From Altererythrobacter sp. (GTDB taxonomy: Bacteria > Pseudomonadota > Alphaproteobacteria > Sphingomonadales > Sphingomonadaceae), in contig JALRKY010000028.1 of NCBI GenBank assembly GCA_023260985.1, positions 1-47,563 on the forward strand: 47,563 nt of DNA. The letters are read 5' to 3'. This document shows positions 16,233-25,736 of the stretch, piece after piece. The notes under the pieces are model-generated. The model had not been told where the DNA came from, ran no database searches, and saw only the letters and a program-made list of their open reading frames with translations. Each line of letters starts with the position of its first letter. Positions within the stretch are counted from its first letter, which is position 1. The position numbers and the translations under genes are program-made.

Positions 16233-16289
16233 ATGTCTCATGGTTCAGCAGAGAGGTCGGCAAGTTTCCGCGCGAGGCACTATCGGTAA
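16233..16289 (+). CDS. Putative 18-residue leader peptide upstream of ilvE
   Basis: The ORF encodes MSHGSAERSASFRARHYR and ends in TAA. It is preceded by a perfect 14-base anti-16S sequence but with a spacing of only one base. It has no Leu, Ile or Val codons, so it does not look like a classical branched-chain leader. Arg (including two AGG codons, rare in this GC-rich genome) and Ser dominate the peptide. It is followed by a small hairpin (16314-16332) and a terminator-like hairpin, then ilvE. I infer a translation-coupled leader or a stand-alone small peptide RNA. Confidence 0.5.
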   Translation: MSHGSAERSASFRARHYR

Positions 16290-16336
16290 GCTATTATCGC
16301 TAGAGGCTTCGTGAGCGGCACTTCCCGCCGCTGACC

Positions 16337-16380
16337 ATGAAAGGGCGATCCTCCGACGGGCTGGATCGTCCTTTTCATAT
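16337..16380 (+). terminator. Terminator or attenuator hairpin before ilvE
   Basis: The arms 16337-16351 (ATGAAAGGGCGATCC) and 16363-16378 (GGATCGTCCTTTTCAT) pair almost perfectly with an 11-base loop, one bulge and a U-rich 3' side. A smaller hairpin, AGCGGC/GCCGCT, lies just upstream at 16314-16332. Placed between the leader ORF and ilvE, it could terminate the leader transcript conditionally. Confidence 0.6.
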
Positions 16381-16416
16381 CTTGCCCTCGTCCATTGCTG
16401 GCATTACCCGCGAACT

Positions 16417-17496
<1,080 letters not shown>

Positions 17497-17498
17497 GC

Positions 17499-18440
17499 AT
17501 GTCGGGCCAATTGCCCATCAACGTCGCCGCGCTCTACCAGTTCACTCGGTTCGACGATCCGGCTGCGCTGCGCGAGCCCCTGCTCGCGCTGTGCGAGGAA
17601 GTCGGCATCAAGGGTACGCTACTGCTCGCCAAAGAGGGCATCAACGGCACGGTGGCGGGCAGCGAGAACGCAATCCAGCAGGTGTTGGCGCATATCCGCG
17701 CCCTACCCGGCTGCGCCAGCCTCGACGTGAAGTTCTCGCATGCCGCCGACATGCCGTTCCACCGCATGAAAGTTCGGCTGAAGCGCGAAATCGTGACCAT
17801 GGGCGAGCCCGATATCGATCCCACCTTGAGCGTCGGCCATTATGTCGATGCGCAGGACTGGAACGCGCTGATTTCTGACCCAGACACGATCGTGATCGAC
17901 ACCCGCAACGACTATGAGGTCGCTTGCGGCACCTTCCGCGGCGCAATCGACCCACACACCGCCAGCTTTCGTGAATTTCCCGAATGGTTTCGCAAGCACC
18001 GCGAGGAATTGCTCGAAGGCCGCAAGAAGGTGGCCATGTTCTGCACCGGCGGAATCCGCTGCGAGAAATCGACCAGCTTCCTGCGCGCCGAAGGGATCGA
18101 CGAAGTCTATCACCTCAAGGGAGGCATTCTCAAATATCTCGAGCAAGTCCCTGAGGATACCTCACTTTGGGATGGGGAATGCTTCGTGTTCGACGAGCGC
18201 GTGACGGTGAAGCACGGGCTGGAAGTCGGCGCATACGGCCTGTGCCGCGCGTGTCGTCGCCCGGTCAGCGAAGCCGATCGGCAATCGCCGCACTTTGTCG
18301 AAGGCGTCAGCTGCCCGCACTGCGTGGACGAACGCGACGAGGAACAACGCGCCCGCTATGCCGAACGCCAGCGGCAGGAAGAGCTCGCCCGCAAGCGCGG
18401 CTTGAGCCATGTCGGGGCCGAGTTCCCGCCGGAAGGCTAG
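17499..18440 (+). CDS. trhO: tRNA uridine(34) hydroxylase TrhO
   Basis: TrhO (YceA) is a rhodanese-type enzyme that hydroxylates wobble uridine 34 to form 5-hydroxyuridine in tRNA. The 313-residue protein has the N-terminal acylphosphatase-like domain ([18 protein letters not shown]) and [15 protein letters not shown]. The rhodanese domain carries the catalytic Cys in [18 protein letters not shown]-terminal Cys-rich tail follows ([10 protein letters not shown], then CPHC). The ATG lies two bases after the ilvE stop, indicating cotranscription. Confidence 0.95.
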   Translation: MSGQLPINVAALYQFTRFDDPAALREPLLALCEEVGIKGTLLLAKEGINGTVAGSENAIQQVLAHIRALPGCASLDVKFSHAADMPFHRMKVRLKREIVTMGEPDIDPTLSVGHYVDAQDWNALISDPDTIVIDTRNDYEVACGTFRGAIDPHTASFREFPEWFRKHREELLEGRKKVAMFCTGGIRCEKSTSFLRAEGIDEVYHLKGGILKYLEQVPEDTSLWDGECFVFDERVTVKHGLEVGAYGLCRACRRPVSEADRQSPHFVEGVSCPHCVDERDEEQRARYAERQRQEELARKRGLSHVGAEFPPEG

Positions 18441-18457
18441 CCCCCGGCTCATTCATA

Positions 18458-19813
18458 TCAATCGATGCGCGGCTTCAGCCGGTCGTCATGCGGCAGCTGC
18501 GCCGCATTGGCTGCCAGTGCGGCATAGAATTCCGGGCGGCGCGGGTATCTGGCGAACAGCAGCAGCGCCACCGCCATTCCCACTCCCACCACCAGGAAGA
18601 TCGAAGGCAGCCCGCCAAAGCTGTCGACCCGGCTCAGTGCGAAAGCGCCAATGCTGATCCCGAAGTTGGAGATCGCCATGTAGATGGTGCACTGGGTGGC
18701 GGCCACGCGCGGGTCGCACAACCGCATTGAGATCGGCAGGCAGGAAACCGTCAGAAGCATGTCGAGCGAAATCCATGCGTAAACGAAGGCCATGAACAGC
18801 ATCTCGTTGTTCCATTCGCCAACCGAGAAATACATGGTGGTGCGCATCGCCAGCTATACGATCAGCCAGCCGATCGAGGTGCGCTTCGCCCCAAACCTGT
18901 CACCCAGCCAGCCTCCGAGCATCAGGCACAAAATGCCCGCCACCAGACCGGCCGCCGCGGTAAGCGAGGAAATCTCGGCTTCTTTCCAGCCGAGATAGTT
19001 CGAGCCGATCAGCGGGGTCGCGCCGGTCAGCCCGCCATAGAGCAGCCCGCGCCCCATCAGCACCGGCGCCCACAGTACGCTGGGCATCTTGAACAGCGAG
19101 CTGAGCGTGCTCTTCAGGATTGGCCACCAGGCGCCAACCTGCATTTCGAGATTGCGCGGGTGCGCCGTGCCTTGTTGCCACGGCAGCTTGCGCTCGCCCT
19201 CGCGCTCCTTGAAGGCGATGATGTAGAGGCATAGCAACAGGATCAACCCGGCGACGATGGCATAGGCCGCCAGTGCGCCGTATGCGCCGATCACCGCGCC
19301 GGTCAGCGCAGTCGCCACGGCAATGCCGATCGATTGCCCGCCGAACATCATCCCGCTTCCTCGTACGCGTTCGTCTTCCTCCATGATGTCGACCGCCAAC
19401 CCGTCGACCGCCACGTCCTGGAAAGTGGTGGCCATGTTGACCACGAAGCCGATCGCACCGAGCACTGCGACATCGCCAACCCCCGGGTTGAGCACGATCG
19501 CGGCGCAGAGAGCGGCGATCATCACCGTTTGCGCGCCCAGCAGCCAGATTCGCCGCCGCCCCATCGGCAAAAAGGTGTAGCGGTCCATAAAGAAGCCGTT
19601 GACGAACTTGAGCGACCAGGGGAGTGCGGTGAGCGCCAGAACCGAGCCAACATGCTCGGCAGGCGCGCCATTGGCAGCCATCCATGCCGGTATGGCAAAC
19701 CAGAACAGGCCGATCGGCAGGCCTTGCCCCACGTAAAGTATGAACAGCGTGAACAGGCGCAGCCGCCTGCTGTGCGAAAGGATCAGTCCGTTCTGCGGTG
19801 AAATGGTCGCCAT
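18458..19813 (-). pseudogene. MFS transporter (AmpG/PAT-like) interrupted by in-frame TAG
   Basis: The frame encodes a 12-helix major facilitator of the AmpG/PAT type (LFILYVGQGLPIGLFWFAIP, PWSLKFVNGFFMDRYTF, TTFQDVAVDGLAVDIME). These import muropeptides or related compounds. Translation from the ATG at 19813 meets TAG at 18854-18856, codon 320. The same frame then continues cleanly for 131 codons (MYFSVGEWNNEMLFMAFVYA, SNFGISIGAFALSRVDS) to a stop at 18458. A single substitution therefore splits an otherwise intact 451-codon gene. It is a recent nonsense mutation or a sequence error; a truncated 319-residue product would lose the last helices. Confidence 0.85.
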
Positions 19814-19909
19814 CAGTCCCCCTGGCCCAGCTATGTCGGGCATGCGAGCGACCGCTTGGGGCCAAGCTAACGGCTTGAACCGGAAGCGCAAGACCATGCC
19901 TGTGGAGAG

Positions 19910-20797
19910 CTAGAAGCGGGCTTTTACCAGCAAGGGTTTGAAGATGTTCCGGCTGGGCCTGAGAACGATGATCGCCACGCCGACGATAGCCAGCGCGCAC
20001 CCTACGATCAGCCGCCAGCCGATCACATCGTTGGTGATCAGCGCGCCGAACACGATCGTCAGCAGCGGGGTCATCAAGGTAAGCGGCACCACCAGATTGG
20101 CGTCGTTCTGCTGAAGCATCCGGTAATAGGCGGTGTGCGCCCCGACCGAGACCACGATGCTGGCAAAGAAAAGCGCACCGGCGAATTCGAGCGGCTGCGC
20201 CGCCACTGCGGCAAATTGCCCGCTTTCCGTTGCGAACGAAAGCGGCGCCAACACCACCACCGAAGCAAAGCCAGACCACGCCTGCATCGCGTGCGCATCG
20301 ATCTCGATCCGCTTGAAGAACACTGCACCCAATGACCCGATCACCGCCGCAGCGAACAGCAGCGTCGCGCCCTCGCCGCCGCTCATCCTGGCAGGCGATC
20401 CCATCGCGATAAGCACCCCGCCGAGCGTCAGAAAAATGCCCAGCCCGCGCCGCCAGCGGACCCTTTCACCCAGGAAGATCATGGCGAACACCACCGTCAT
20501 CGGTGCACCCGAGAGGCTGATGATGCCGGCGACCGAAGGCGAGGCGGTCTCAAGCCCCATGAACAACAATGCGAAGGAGCCCCCGCCGATCGCGAGCCCG
20601 ATCAGCAATACTTTGCCCAATTCCTTGGGCAGGGGGCGCAGCAGGTAGGCCAGCGCGACAACCACCAGCAACGCGCGGGCGGATGCATAGAACAGCGGCG
20701 GCACGCCCAGATCGTCGACCACCAGCTTGCTCACAACCACGTTGAGCGACCACACCAGGTTGCAAAGCATCAGGGCGAGGATCGTGCGCAGGCTCAT
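19910..20797 (-). CDS. EamA/DMT family transporter
   Basis: The 295-residue protein has ten hydrophobic helices in two EamA repeats, with the family start SLRTILALMLCNLVWSLNVV and the repeat junction MIFLGERVRWRRGLGIFLTL. The second repeat has PLTLMTPLLTIVFGALITND. Members export metabolites or amino acids; the substrate cannot be deduced. It begins 9 bases after the nadE fusion stop, so it is probably cotranscribed with it. Confidence 0.9.
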   Translation of the reverse strand: MSLRTILALMLCNLVWSLNVVVSKLVVDDLGVPPLFYASARALLVVVALAYLLRPLPKELGKVLLIGLAIGGGSFALLFMGLETASPSVAGIISLSGAPMTVVFAMIFLGERVRWRRGLGIFLTLGGVLIAMGSPARMSGGEGATLLFAAAVIGSLGAVFFKRIEIDAHAMQAWSGFASVVVLAPLSFATESGQFAAVAAQPLEFAGALFFASIVVSVGAHTAYYRMLQQNDANLVVPLTLMTPLLTIVFGALITNDVIGWRLIVGCALAIVGVAIIVLRPSRNIFKPLLVKARF

Positions 20798-20806
20798 CTT
20801 GTGCGC

Positions 20807-23134
20807 TTAACCATCCGAAGGCGGCAGCGCATCGCGCAGCTCGGCCAACCAGACATCCGCCACCGCATCCGACGGCGCGCGCCAGTCGCCGCGCGGCGAA
20901 AGCGCCCCGCCTGCGCTTACCTTGGGCCCATTGGGGATCGCGCTGCGCTTGAACTGGCTGAAGCCGAAGAAGCGCCGCAGGAAATTCTCGAGCCAGTGAC
21001 GGATCGTGGCGAGATCGTATTCGTTTTTTTCCGCCTCCGGGAAACCGGCAGGCCACAGGCCGGCGCGCGCATCGCGCCATGCATGCCATGCGAGAAAGGC
21101 GATCTTGCTGGGCCGCTGGCCCCAACGAATAGTGTGGTGCAGGAAGAAATCGTTGAGCTCATAGGGTCCGATGATGCTTTCGGTGCTCTGGATCTCGCCG
21201 CTTTCACCCGGGGGCACGAGTTCGGGCGAAATCTCGGTGTCGAGGATCGACAGCAGCACTTCGTCGGTCGCGGGATCGAACTGTTCGGTGCTCACCGCCC
21301 AGCGGATCAAGTACTGGATCAGCGTCTTGGGCACGCCCGAATTCACCGCATAATGGCTCATCTGGTCGCCCACGCCATAGGTGCACCAGCCGAGCGCAAG
21401 TTCGCTGAGGTCGCCCGTGCCGATCACGAAACCCGAATGATGGCCCGCAAGGCGGAACAGATAATCGGTGCGCAGCCCAGCCTGCACGTTTTCAAATGTC
21501 ACGTCATGCACCGGCTCGCCTGCGGCGAAGGGGTGCTTCATGTCTTCGAGCATGCGCGTGGCTGCAGGGCGGATGTCGATCTCTTCTGCGGTGATGCCCA
21601 GCGCCTTCATCAGCTTCCAGGCATTCGATTTCGTATGATCCGAAGTAGCGAAGCCCGGCATAGTGTAGCCGCGAATGGTGCTGCGCGGCAGGCCCAGCCG
21701 GTCGCAGCATTTCGCCGCCACGATCAGCGCGTGGGTCGAATCGAGCCCGCCCGAAACACCGATCACCAAGGATTTCGCATGGGTCGATTCGAGCCGCCGC
21801 ATCAGCCCGTCGACTTGGATGTTGAAAGCTTCGTAGCAATCCTCGTCGAGCCGGTGTTGGCGATTGGGCACGAAGGGGAAGCGCCGGGTCGGGCGCACCA
21901 GCCCACGATCGCCCCCGGTCGGCGCGAGTTCGAATGTGATTGTGCGAAAGCTGTCTTCGGGCCGCCCCGCAGCCTCGGCCGCGTCGTTGAAGGTCTGCAT
22001 CCGTGCGCGCTCTGCCAGGATGCGCTCGCAATCGACATCGGCGATGCACAATTCGGCGTGAAGGCTGAAGCGCTCGCTCTCGGCCAGCAAATCGCCCAGT
22101 TCGTAGATCATGCCCTGCCCGTCCCAGGCAAGGTCGGTGGTGCTCTCGCCATGCCCGCTGGCGCAGTAGAGATAGGCCGCGACCGCGCGCGAACTCTGCG
22201 CACGGGCGAGCAGGTGTCGCTCGTCGGATTTTCCGATGGTGATATTGCTTGCCGAAAGGTTCACCAGCACGGTCGCCCCGGCCAGCGCGCCGCGCGTCGA
22301 AGGCGGCGTGGGCGACCAGTAATCCTCGCAGATTTCGACGAACAGGCGGAAGCCCGGCAGGTTCTCCGCCGCGAAGATCAGATCGGTGCCGAAGGGAACC
22401 ACGCTCCCCGCCACCGCGATCTCCATCCCCTTGATCTCGCGGCCATGCGCAAACCAGCGCTTCTCGTAATATTCGCGATAATTGGGCAGGAAGCTCTTGG
22501 GGATGACGCCGAGCAGCCTGCCGCGCGCCACCACCGCGGCGCAATTGTAGATACGCCCATTATGCCTCAGAGGCGCGCCGACCAGCAGCACCGGATCGAA
22601 CTTGCCGCTCGCCGCCGCGATTTCACCAAGCCCCGCCTCGACCGCATCAAGCAGCGCGGATTGCAAATGCAAATCGTCGATAGCGTAGGAGGAAATACAC
22701 AGCTCGGGATAGAGCACCAGGTCCACCCCCGCCTCATGCGCGCGCTCAGCCTCGGCGAGTATCCCCGCAACGTTATAGGCCACGTCTGCCGTGCGCGATT
22801 TCGGCGTGCTGGTCGCGACGCGGACGAAGCCGTGGCGGCGCATGTCGTAAAAGGGATGCGCGCGCCCCTCTTCATCGCTATCCTTATGGGATACTTCAGC
22901 TTCCTTAGAAACATCGGCATCGGGGGAAGTCTCCAGCCAGTCTTCCGGCGCGCAAATGCCCAGCTCCGCCAATCGTTTCTGCACCGGTGCACGCGCGATT
23001 TTCCCCTTAGCTTCCCAGCCATAGACGGTGCGGCTGGGCCAGGGATCGCCATAGCGCGCACCGAATTCCTCCGCCGAAAGCGGCGGTTCATGCGCTTCGC
23101 GCCATTGACGAATCTTGTGTCCAGCCAGATGCAT
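20807..23134 (-). CDS. nadE: NAD+ synthase (glutamine-hydrolysing) with N-terminal HTH fusion
   Basis: NadE makes NAD+ from deamido-NAD+ with glutamine as ammonia donor. Residues 93-775 hold a nitrilase-type glutaminase domain with the triad Glu144 (LYPELCISS), Lys213 (PKSFLPNY) and Cys269 (VEICEDYW). The ammonia-ligase domain follows, with the PP-loop SGGLDST at 461-467. Unusually, residues about 1-68 form an XRE/Cro-like HTH region (IRQWREAHEPPLSAEEFGAR, SRTVYGWEAKGKIARAPVQK). An acidic linker (69-92) follows. No ATG, GTG or TTG occurs in frame between the HTH and the conserved HPFYDM block, so the synthase must be made as a fusion or start at the internal Met98. A 19-bp palindrome lies 10 bases upstream. 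eamA follows. Confidence 0.9.
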   Translation of the reverse strand: MHLAGHKIRQWREAHEPPLSAEEFGARYGDPWPSRTVYGWEAKGKIARAPVQKRLAELGICAPEDWLETSPDADVSKEAEVSHKDSDEEGRAHPFYDMRRHGFVRVATSTPKSRTADVAYNVAGILAEAERAHEAGVDLVLYPELCISSYAIDDLHLQSALLDAVEAGLGEIAAASGKFDPVLLVGAPLRHNGRIYNCAAVVARGRLLGVIPKSFLPNYREYYEKRWFAHGREIKGMEIAVAGSVVPFGTDLIFAAENLPGFRLFVEICEDYWSPTPPSTRGALAGATVLVNLSASNITIGKSDERHLLARAQSSRAVAAYLYCASGHGESTTDLAWDGQGMIYELGDLLAESERFSLHAELCIADVDCERILAERARMQTFNDAAEAAGRPEDSFRTITFELAPTGGDRGLVRPTRRFPFVPNRQHRLDEDCYEAFNIQVDGLMRRLESTHAKSLVIGVSGGLDSTHALIVAAKCCDRLGLPRSTIRGYTMPGFATSDHTKSNAWKLMKALGITAEEIDIRPAATRMLEDMKHPFAAGEPVHDVTFENVQAGLRTDYLFRLAGHHSGFVIGTGDLSELALGWCTYGVGDQMSHYAVNSGVPKTLIQYLIRWAVSTEQFDPATDEVLLSILDTEISPELVPPGESGEIQSTESIIGPYELNDFFLHHTIRWGQRPSKIAFLAWHAWRDARAGLWPAGFPEAEKNEYDLATIRHWLENFLRRFFGFSQFKRSAIPNGPKVSAGGALSPRGDWRAPSDAVADVWLAELRDALPPSDG
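22877..22895. promoter_or_regulatory. Degenerate copy of the nadE palindrome inside the linker
   Basis: GCTATCCTTATGGGATACT matches the upstream palindrome GGTATCCCTTTGGGATACC at 15 of 19 positions. It lies in the linker-coding DNA between the HTH and synthase domains. It could be a second binding site or chance resemblance. Confidence 0.35.
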
Positions 23135-23143
23135 ATCCCGCAA

Positions 23144-23162
23144 GGTATCCCTTTGGGATACC
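23144..23162. promoter_or_regulatory. Perfect palindromic operator candidate upstream of nadE fusion
   Basis: GGTATCCCTTTGGGATACC has 8-bp perfect arms and a 3-base spacer. It lies 10 bases upstream of the fusion's ATG at 23134 and about 130 bases from the divergent yghU. Its size and symmetry suit a dimeric HTH protein, most simply the fused HTH domain itself. Confidence 0.6.
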
Positions 23163-23290
23163 AATGGCAAGTGCTGCTTGCAGGGGTGAAAGCATTTGCC
23201 GCCATCCTCCATGCAGCCATTCCTTGCGCATGGCGGCGCGATGTATAACTTCACATGCGAACGCTCAAACCAGTGACAAGGAACCCGCGC

Positions 23291-24142
23291 ATGGCCGATG
23301 CTTACACCCCGCCTAAGGTCTGGGCCTATGACAAGGAAGCAGGAGGGCGCTTTGCCAGCATCAACCGGCCGACCGCCGGCGCGCAGGTCGAGAAGGCGCT
23401 CCCGGTGGGCGAGAACCCCCTCCAGCTCTATTCGCTCGGCACTCCAAACGGGGTCAAGGTCACGGTGATGCTCGAGGAATTGCTCGAACTCGGTCACAAG
23501 GGCGCCGAGTACGACGCATGGCTGATCAACATCGGCGCCGGCGATCAGTTCACCTCGGGCTTCGTCGGGCTAAACCCCAATTCCAAGATACCCGCGCTCG
23601 AAGATCGCAGCGGCGAGGCACCCTTCCGAGTGTTCGAATCCGGCGCGATCCTGGTCCATCTGGCGGAGAAATTCGGCGAGTTCCTGCCAACCGAACCCGC
23701 CGCGCGCGCCGAGGTGATGAGCTGGCTGTTCTGGCAGGTTGCCTCCGCACCCTTCATCGGCGGCGGCTTCGGCCACTTCTACGCTTACGCACCGGAAAAA
23801 TGGGAATATCCGATCAACCGATATGCGATGGAAGTGAAGCGCATCTTCGATGTCGCCGACAAACGCCTTGCCGAAAGCCGCTACCTCGGGGGCGATGAAT
23901 ACACCATCGCCGACATCGCCAACTGGCCGTGGCTGGCACCCTTTACCACCGGCCATATCTACAACGACGCCAAGACCTTCCTTTCGATCGAAGAATACAA
24001 ACATGTCGGCCGCTGGGTGCAGGATATCTTCAAGCGCCCGGGCGTTCGACGCGGACGGATCGTCAACAAGAGTTGGGGTGATGAAAATACGCAGCTGCCC
24101 GAACGCCATTCGCCGGCCGATTTCGAAGGCAAGGATATCTAG
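23291..24142 (+). CDS. yghU: Glutathione-dependent disulfide-bond oxidoreductase YghU
   Basis: YghU is a Nu-class GST-like protein that reduces disulfides using two bound glutathiones. The 283-residue protein begins MADAYTPPKVWAYDKEAGG and has the long N-terminal extension with FASINRPTAG typical of the class. LGTPNGVKVTVMLEELLELG follows, then NPNSKIPALEDRSG and FESGAILVHLAEKFG of the thioredoxin-like domain. The helical domain holds YTIADIANWPWL. The ATG at 23291 is chosen over an upstream start because it matches the family N-terminus. It is divergent from nadE. Confidence 0.93.
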   Translation: MADAYTPPKVWAYDKEAGGRFASINRPTAGAQVEKALPVGENPLQLYSLGTPNGVKVTVMLEELLELGHKGAEYDAWLINIGAGDQFTSGFVGLNPNSKIPALEDRSGEAPFRVFESGAILVHLAEKFGEFLPTEPAARAEVMSWLFWQVASAPFIGGGFGHFYAYAPEKWEYPINRYAMEVKRIFDVADKRLAESRYLGGDEYTIADIANWPWLAPFTTGHIYNDAKTFLSIEEYKHVGRWVQDIFKRPGVRRGRIVNKSWGDENTQLPERHSPADFEGKDI

Positions 24143-24214
24143 CAGGATTTGTGCGTTTGGCAGTGAGGGCGAACATGATAACGCACGCCCTATTAGTCTA
24201 GCAGGGAGACGCGA

Positions 24215-25594
24215 TTGGCTCGAACCCCGCCTGAGCGCATCGGGCTGAAAGAGAAGCTGGGCTATGGCGTGGGCGACCTCGCTTCCGGCCTCTATCTCAA
24301 CTTCTTCGGCTTTTTCCTGCTCTATTTCTATGTCGACTTGCATGGGCTAGCGCCAGCGGCGATCGGCCTGATGCTGCTGCTGACCAAGCTGGTCGATGCG
24401 ATAACCGACCCGATGATGGGGATGATCGCAGACCGCACGCGCACGCGTTGGGGCAGATACCGCCCTTACCTCCTGTTCGGTGCCTTACCCTTCGGCCTGT
24501 TCGGCGTGCTGGTGTTTGCCGTGCCGGACCTAAGCACGGGCGGCATGCTGGTGTGGGCCTATGTCACCTACACGATGGCAATGCTGGTCTATACCGTGGC
24601 GAACGTGCCCTATGCGGGCCTGCTTGGCGTGATCTCGCCCAGCACCGCGCAGCGCGCCAGCGTTACCGCCTATCGCATGTTCTTTTCAGCCATAGCAGGC
24701 ATCCTGATCGGCGTGCTCGCGACTACGCTGGTGCGCGAGCTGGGCGGCGGCGACGAAGCGCGCGGCATCATGCTGACGATGGCCTGCATCGCCGTGCTAT
24801 CGGTCTTCTGCCTGCTGACGACTTTCGCCACCACGAAAGAGCGCATTCCCCCTGCTACGCAGAACGGTTCGATCGGCGGCGATCTGAAGGAATTGCTTCG
24901 CACCGGCCCCTGGATCGCCGTGGCGGTCGCAGCAATCATGGGCGTGATCGCGATCGCTTCGCGCGCAGGCAGCGCTCTGTTCTACTTCAAATATGTCGTG
25001 GGGGATGCCGGCACGCCGGTGTTCTTCTTCCTCGACCGCGTCGCACTGTTCTACACCGCATTGGCGCTTGGCCAAGTAAGCGGCGTGATCCTCGGTAACT
25101 TCCTTCAGCGGCACTTCGAAAAGGCGCATCTGATCATCGCCGCCGGCGCACTCAAGGCGAGCGCGATCTTGCTATTCTACATACTGCCGCTCGATGCGGT
25201 GTGGCCGCAAACCTTCGTGCAGTATTTCGTGGGGGTCGGCTTCGGCATCTTGATGGTGTTGGCCTTTGCCATGTTCACCGACATCGCCGAATATGTCGAC
25301 TGGCGTTCAGGCAAGCAGATGACGGGGCTGGTCGTCTCCGCTTCGATCTTCGCGGTAAAAGCCGGGGTGGCCCTCGGCGCAGCCATTCCCGGTTTCGTCA
25401 TGGGGCTGACAGGCTTCGTTGCGGGTGAAAGCCAGTCCGAGCAGGCAATGATGGGGATCAACCTAGCATTCGCGCTGATTCCAGCCGCGGCGCTGATCCC
25501 CGGCGGGATCGCGATGATGTTCTACCGGCTCGACCGGCGGCTGATCGCCACTGTGGAAAGCGAGCTTGCGACGCGGCGCGAATTACCCGCCTGA
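24215..25594 (+). CDS. Sugar:cation symporter, GPH (MelB) family MFS
   Basis: The 459-residue protein has twelve hydrophobic segments and the family blocks KLGYGVGDLASGLYLNF, VDAITDPMMGMIADRTRTRW and VANVPYAGLLGVIS. Members couple Na+ or H+ to uptake of glycosides, pentosides or uronides; the substrate here is unknown. It starts with TTG at 24215, decided by the preceding GCAGGGAGA at a good spacing; no ATG occurs before the conserved start. tRNA-Gln follows. Confidence 0.9.
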   Translation: MARTPPERIGLKEKLGYGVGDLASGLYLNFFGFFLLYFYVDLHGLAPAAIGLMLLLTKLVDAITDPMMGMIADRTRTRWGRYRPYLLFGALPFGLFGVLVFAVPDLSTGGMLVWAYVTYTMAMLVYTVANVPYAGLLGVISPSTAQRASVTAYRMFFSAIAGILIGVLATTLVRELGGGDEARGIMLTMACIAVLSVFCLLTTFATTKERIPPATQNGSIGGDLKELLRTGPWIAVAVAAIMGVIAIASRAGSALFYFKYVVGDAGTPVFFFLDRVALFYTALALGQVSGVILGNFLQRHFEKAHLIIAAGALKASAILLFYILPLDAVWPQTFVQYFVGVGFGILMVLAFAMFTDIAEYVDWRSGKQMTGLVVSASIFAVKAGVALGAAIPGFVMGLTGFVAGESQSEQAMMGINLAFALIPAAALIPGGIAMMFYRLDRRLIATVESELATRRELPA

Positions 25595-25640
25595 TGGGCC
25601 TTCACATTGCTTTCGAAGCCGCTATAGAGCGCCCCTCTGC

Positions 25641-25715
25641 TGGGGTGTAGCCAAGCGGTAAGGCAGCGGTTTTTGGTACCGCCATGCGCAGGTTCGAATC
25701 CTGCCACCCCAGCCA
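25641..25715 (+). tRNA. tRNA-Gln (anticodon TTG)
   Basis: The acceptor stem TGGGGTG pairs with CACCCCA, with discriminator G and an encoded CCA at 25713-25715. The anticodon stem GCGGT/ACCGC carries the loop TTTTGGT, giving anticodon TTG at 25673-25675 for CAA codons. The T-arm GCAGGTTCGAATCCTGC is canonical. It lies alone between the GPH symporter and the retropepsin-like gene. Confidence 0.97.
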
Positions 25716-25736
25716 GATCTCTCGATCCTGAAGCGC

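Noticed and set aside
20801-23248. An 815-codon plus-strand open frame opposite nadE
   Set aside because: It is a high-GC shadow frame; the translation has no recognisable protein character and nadE is certain on the other strand.
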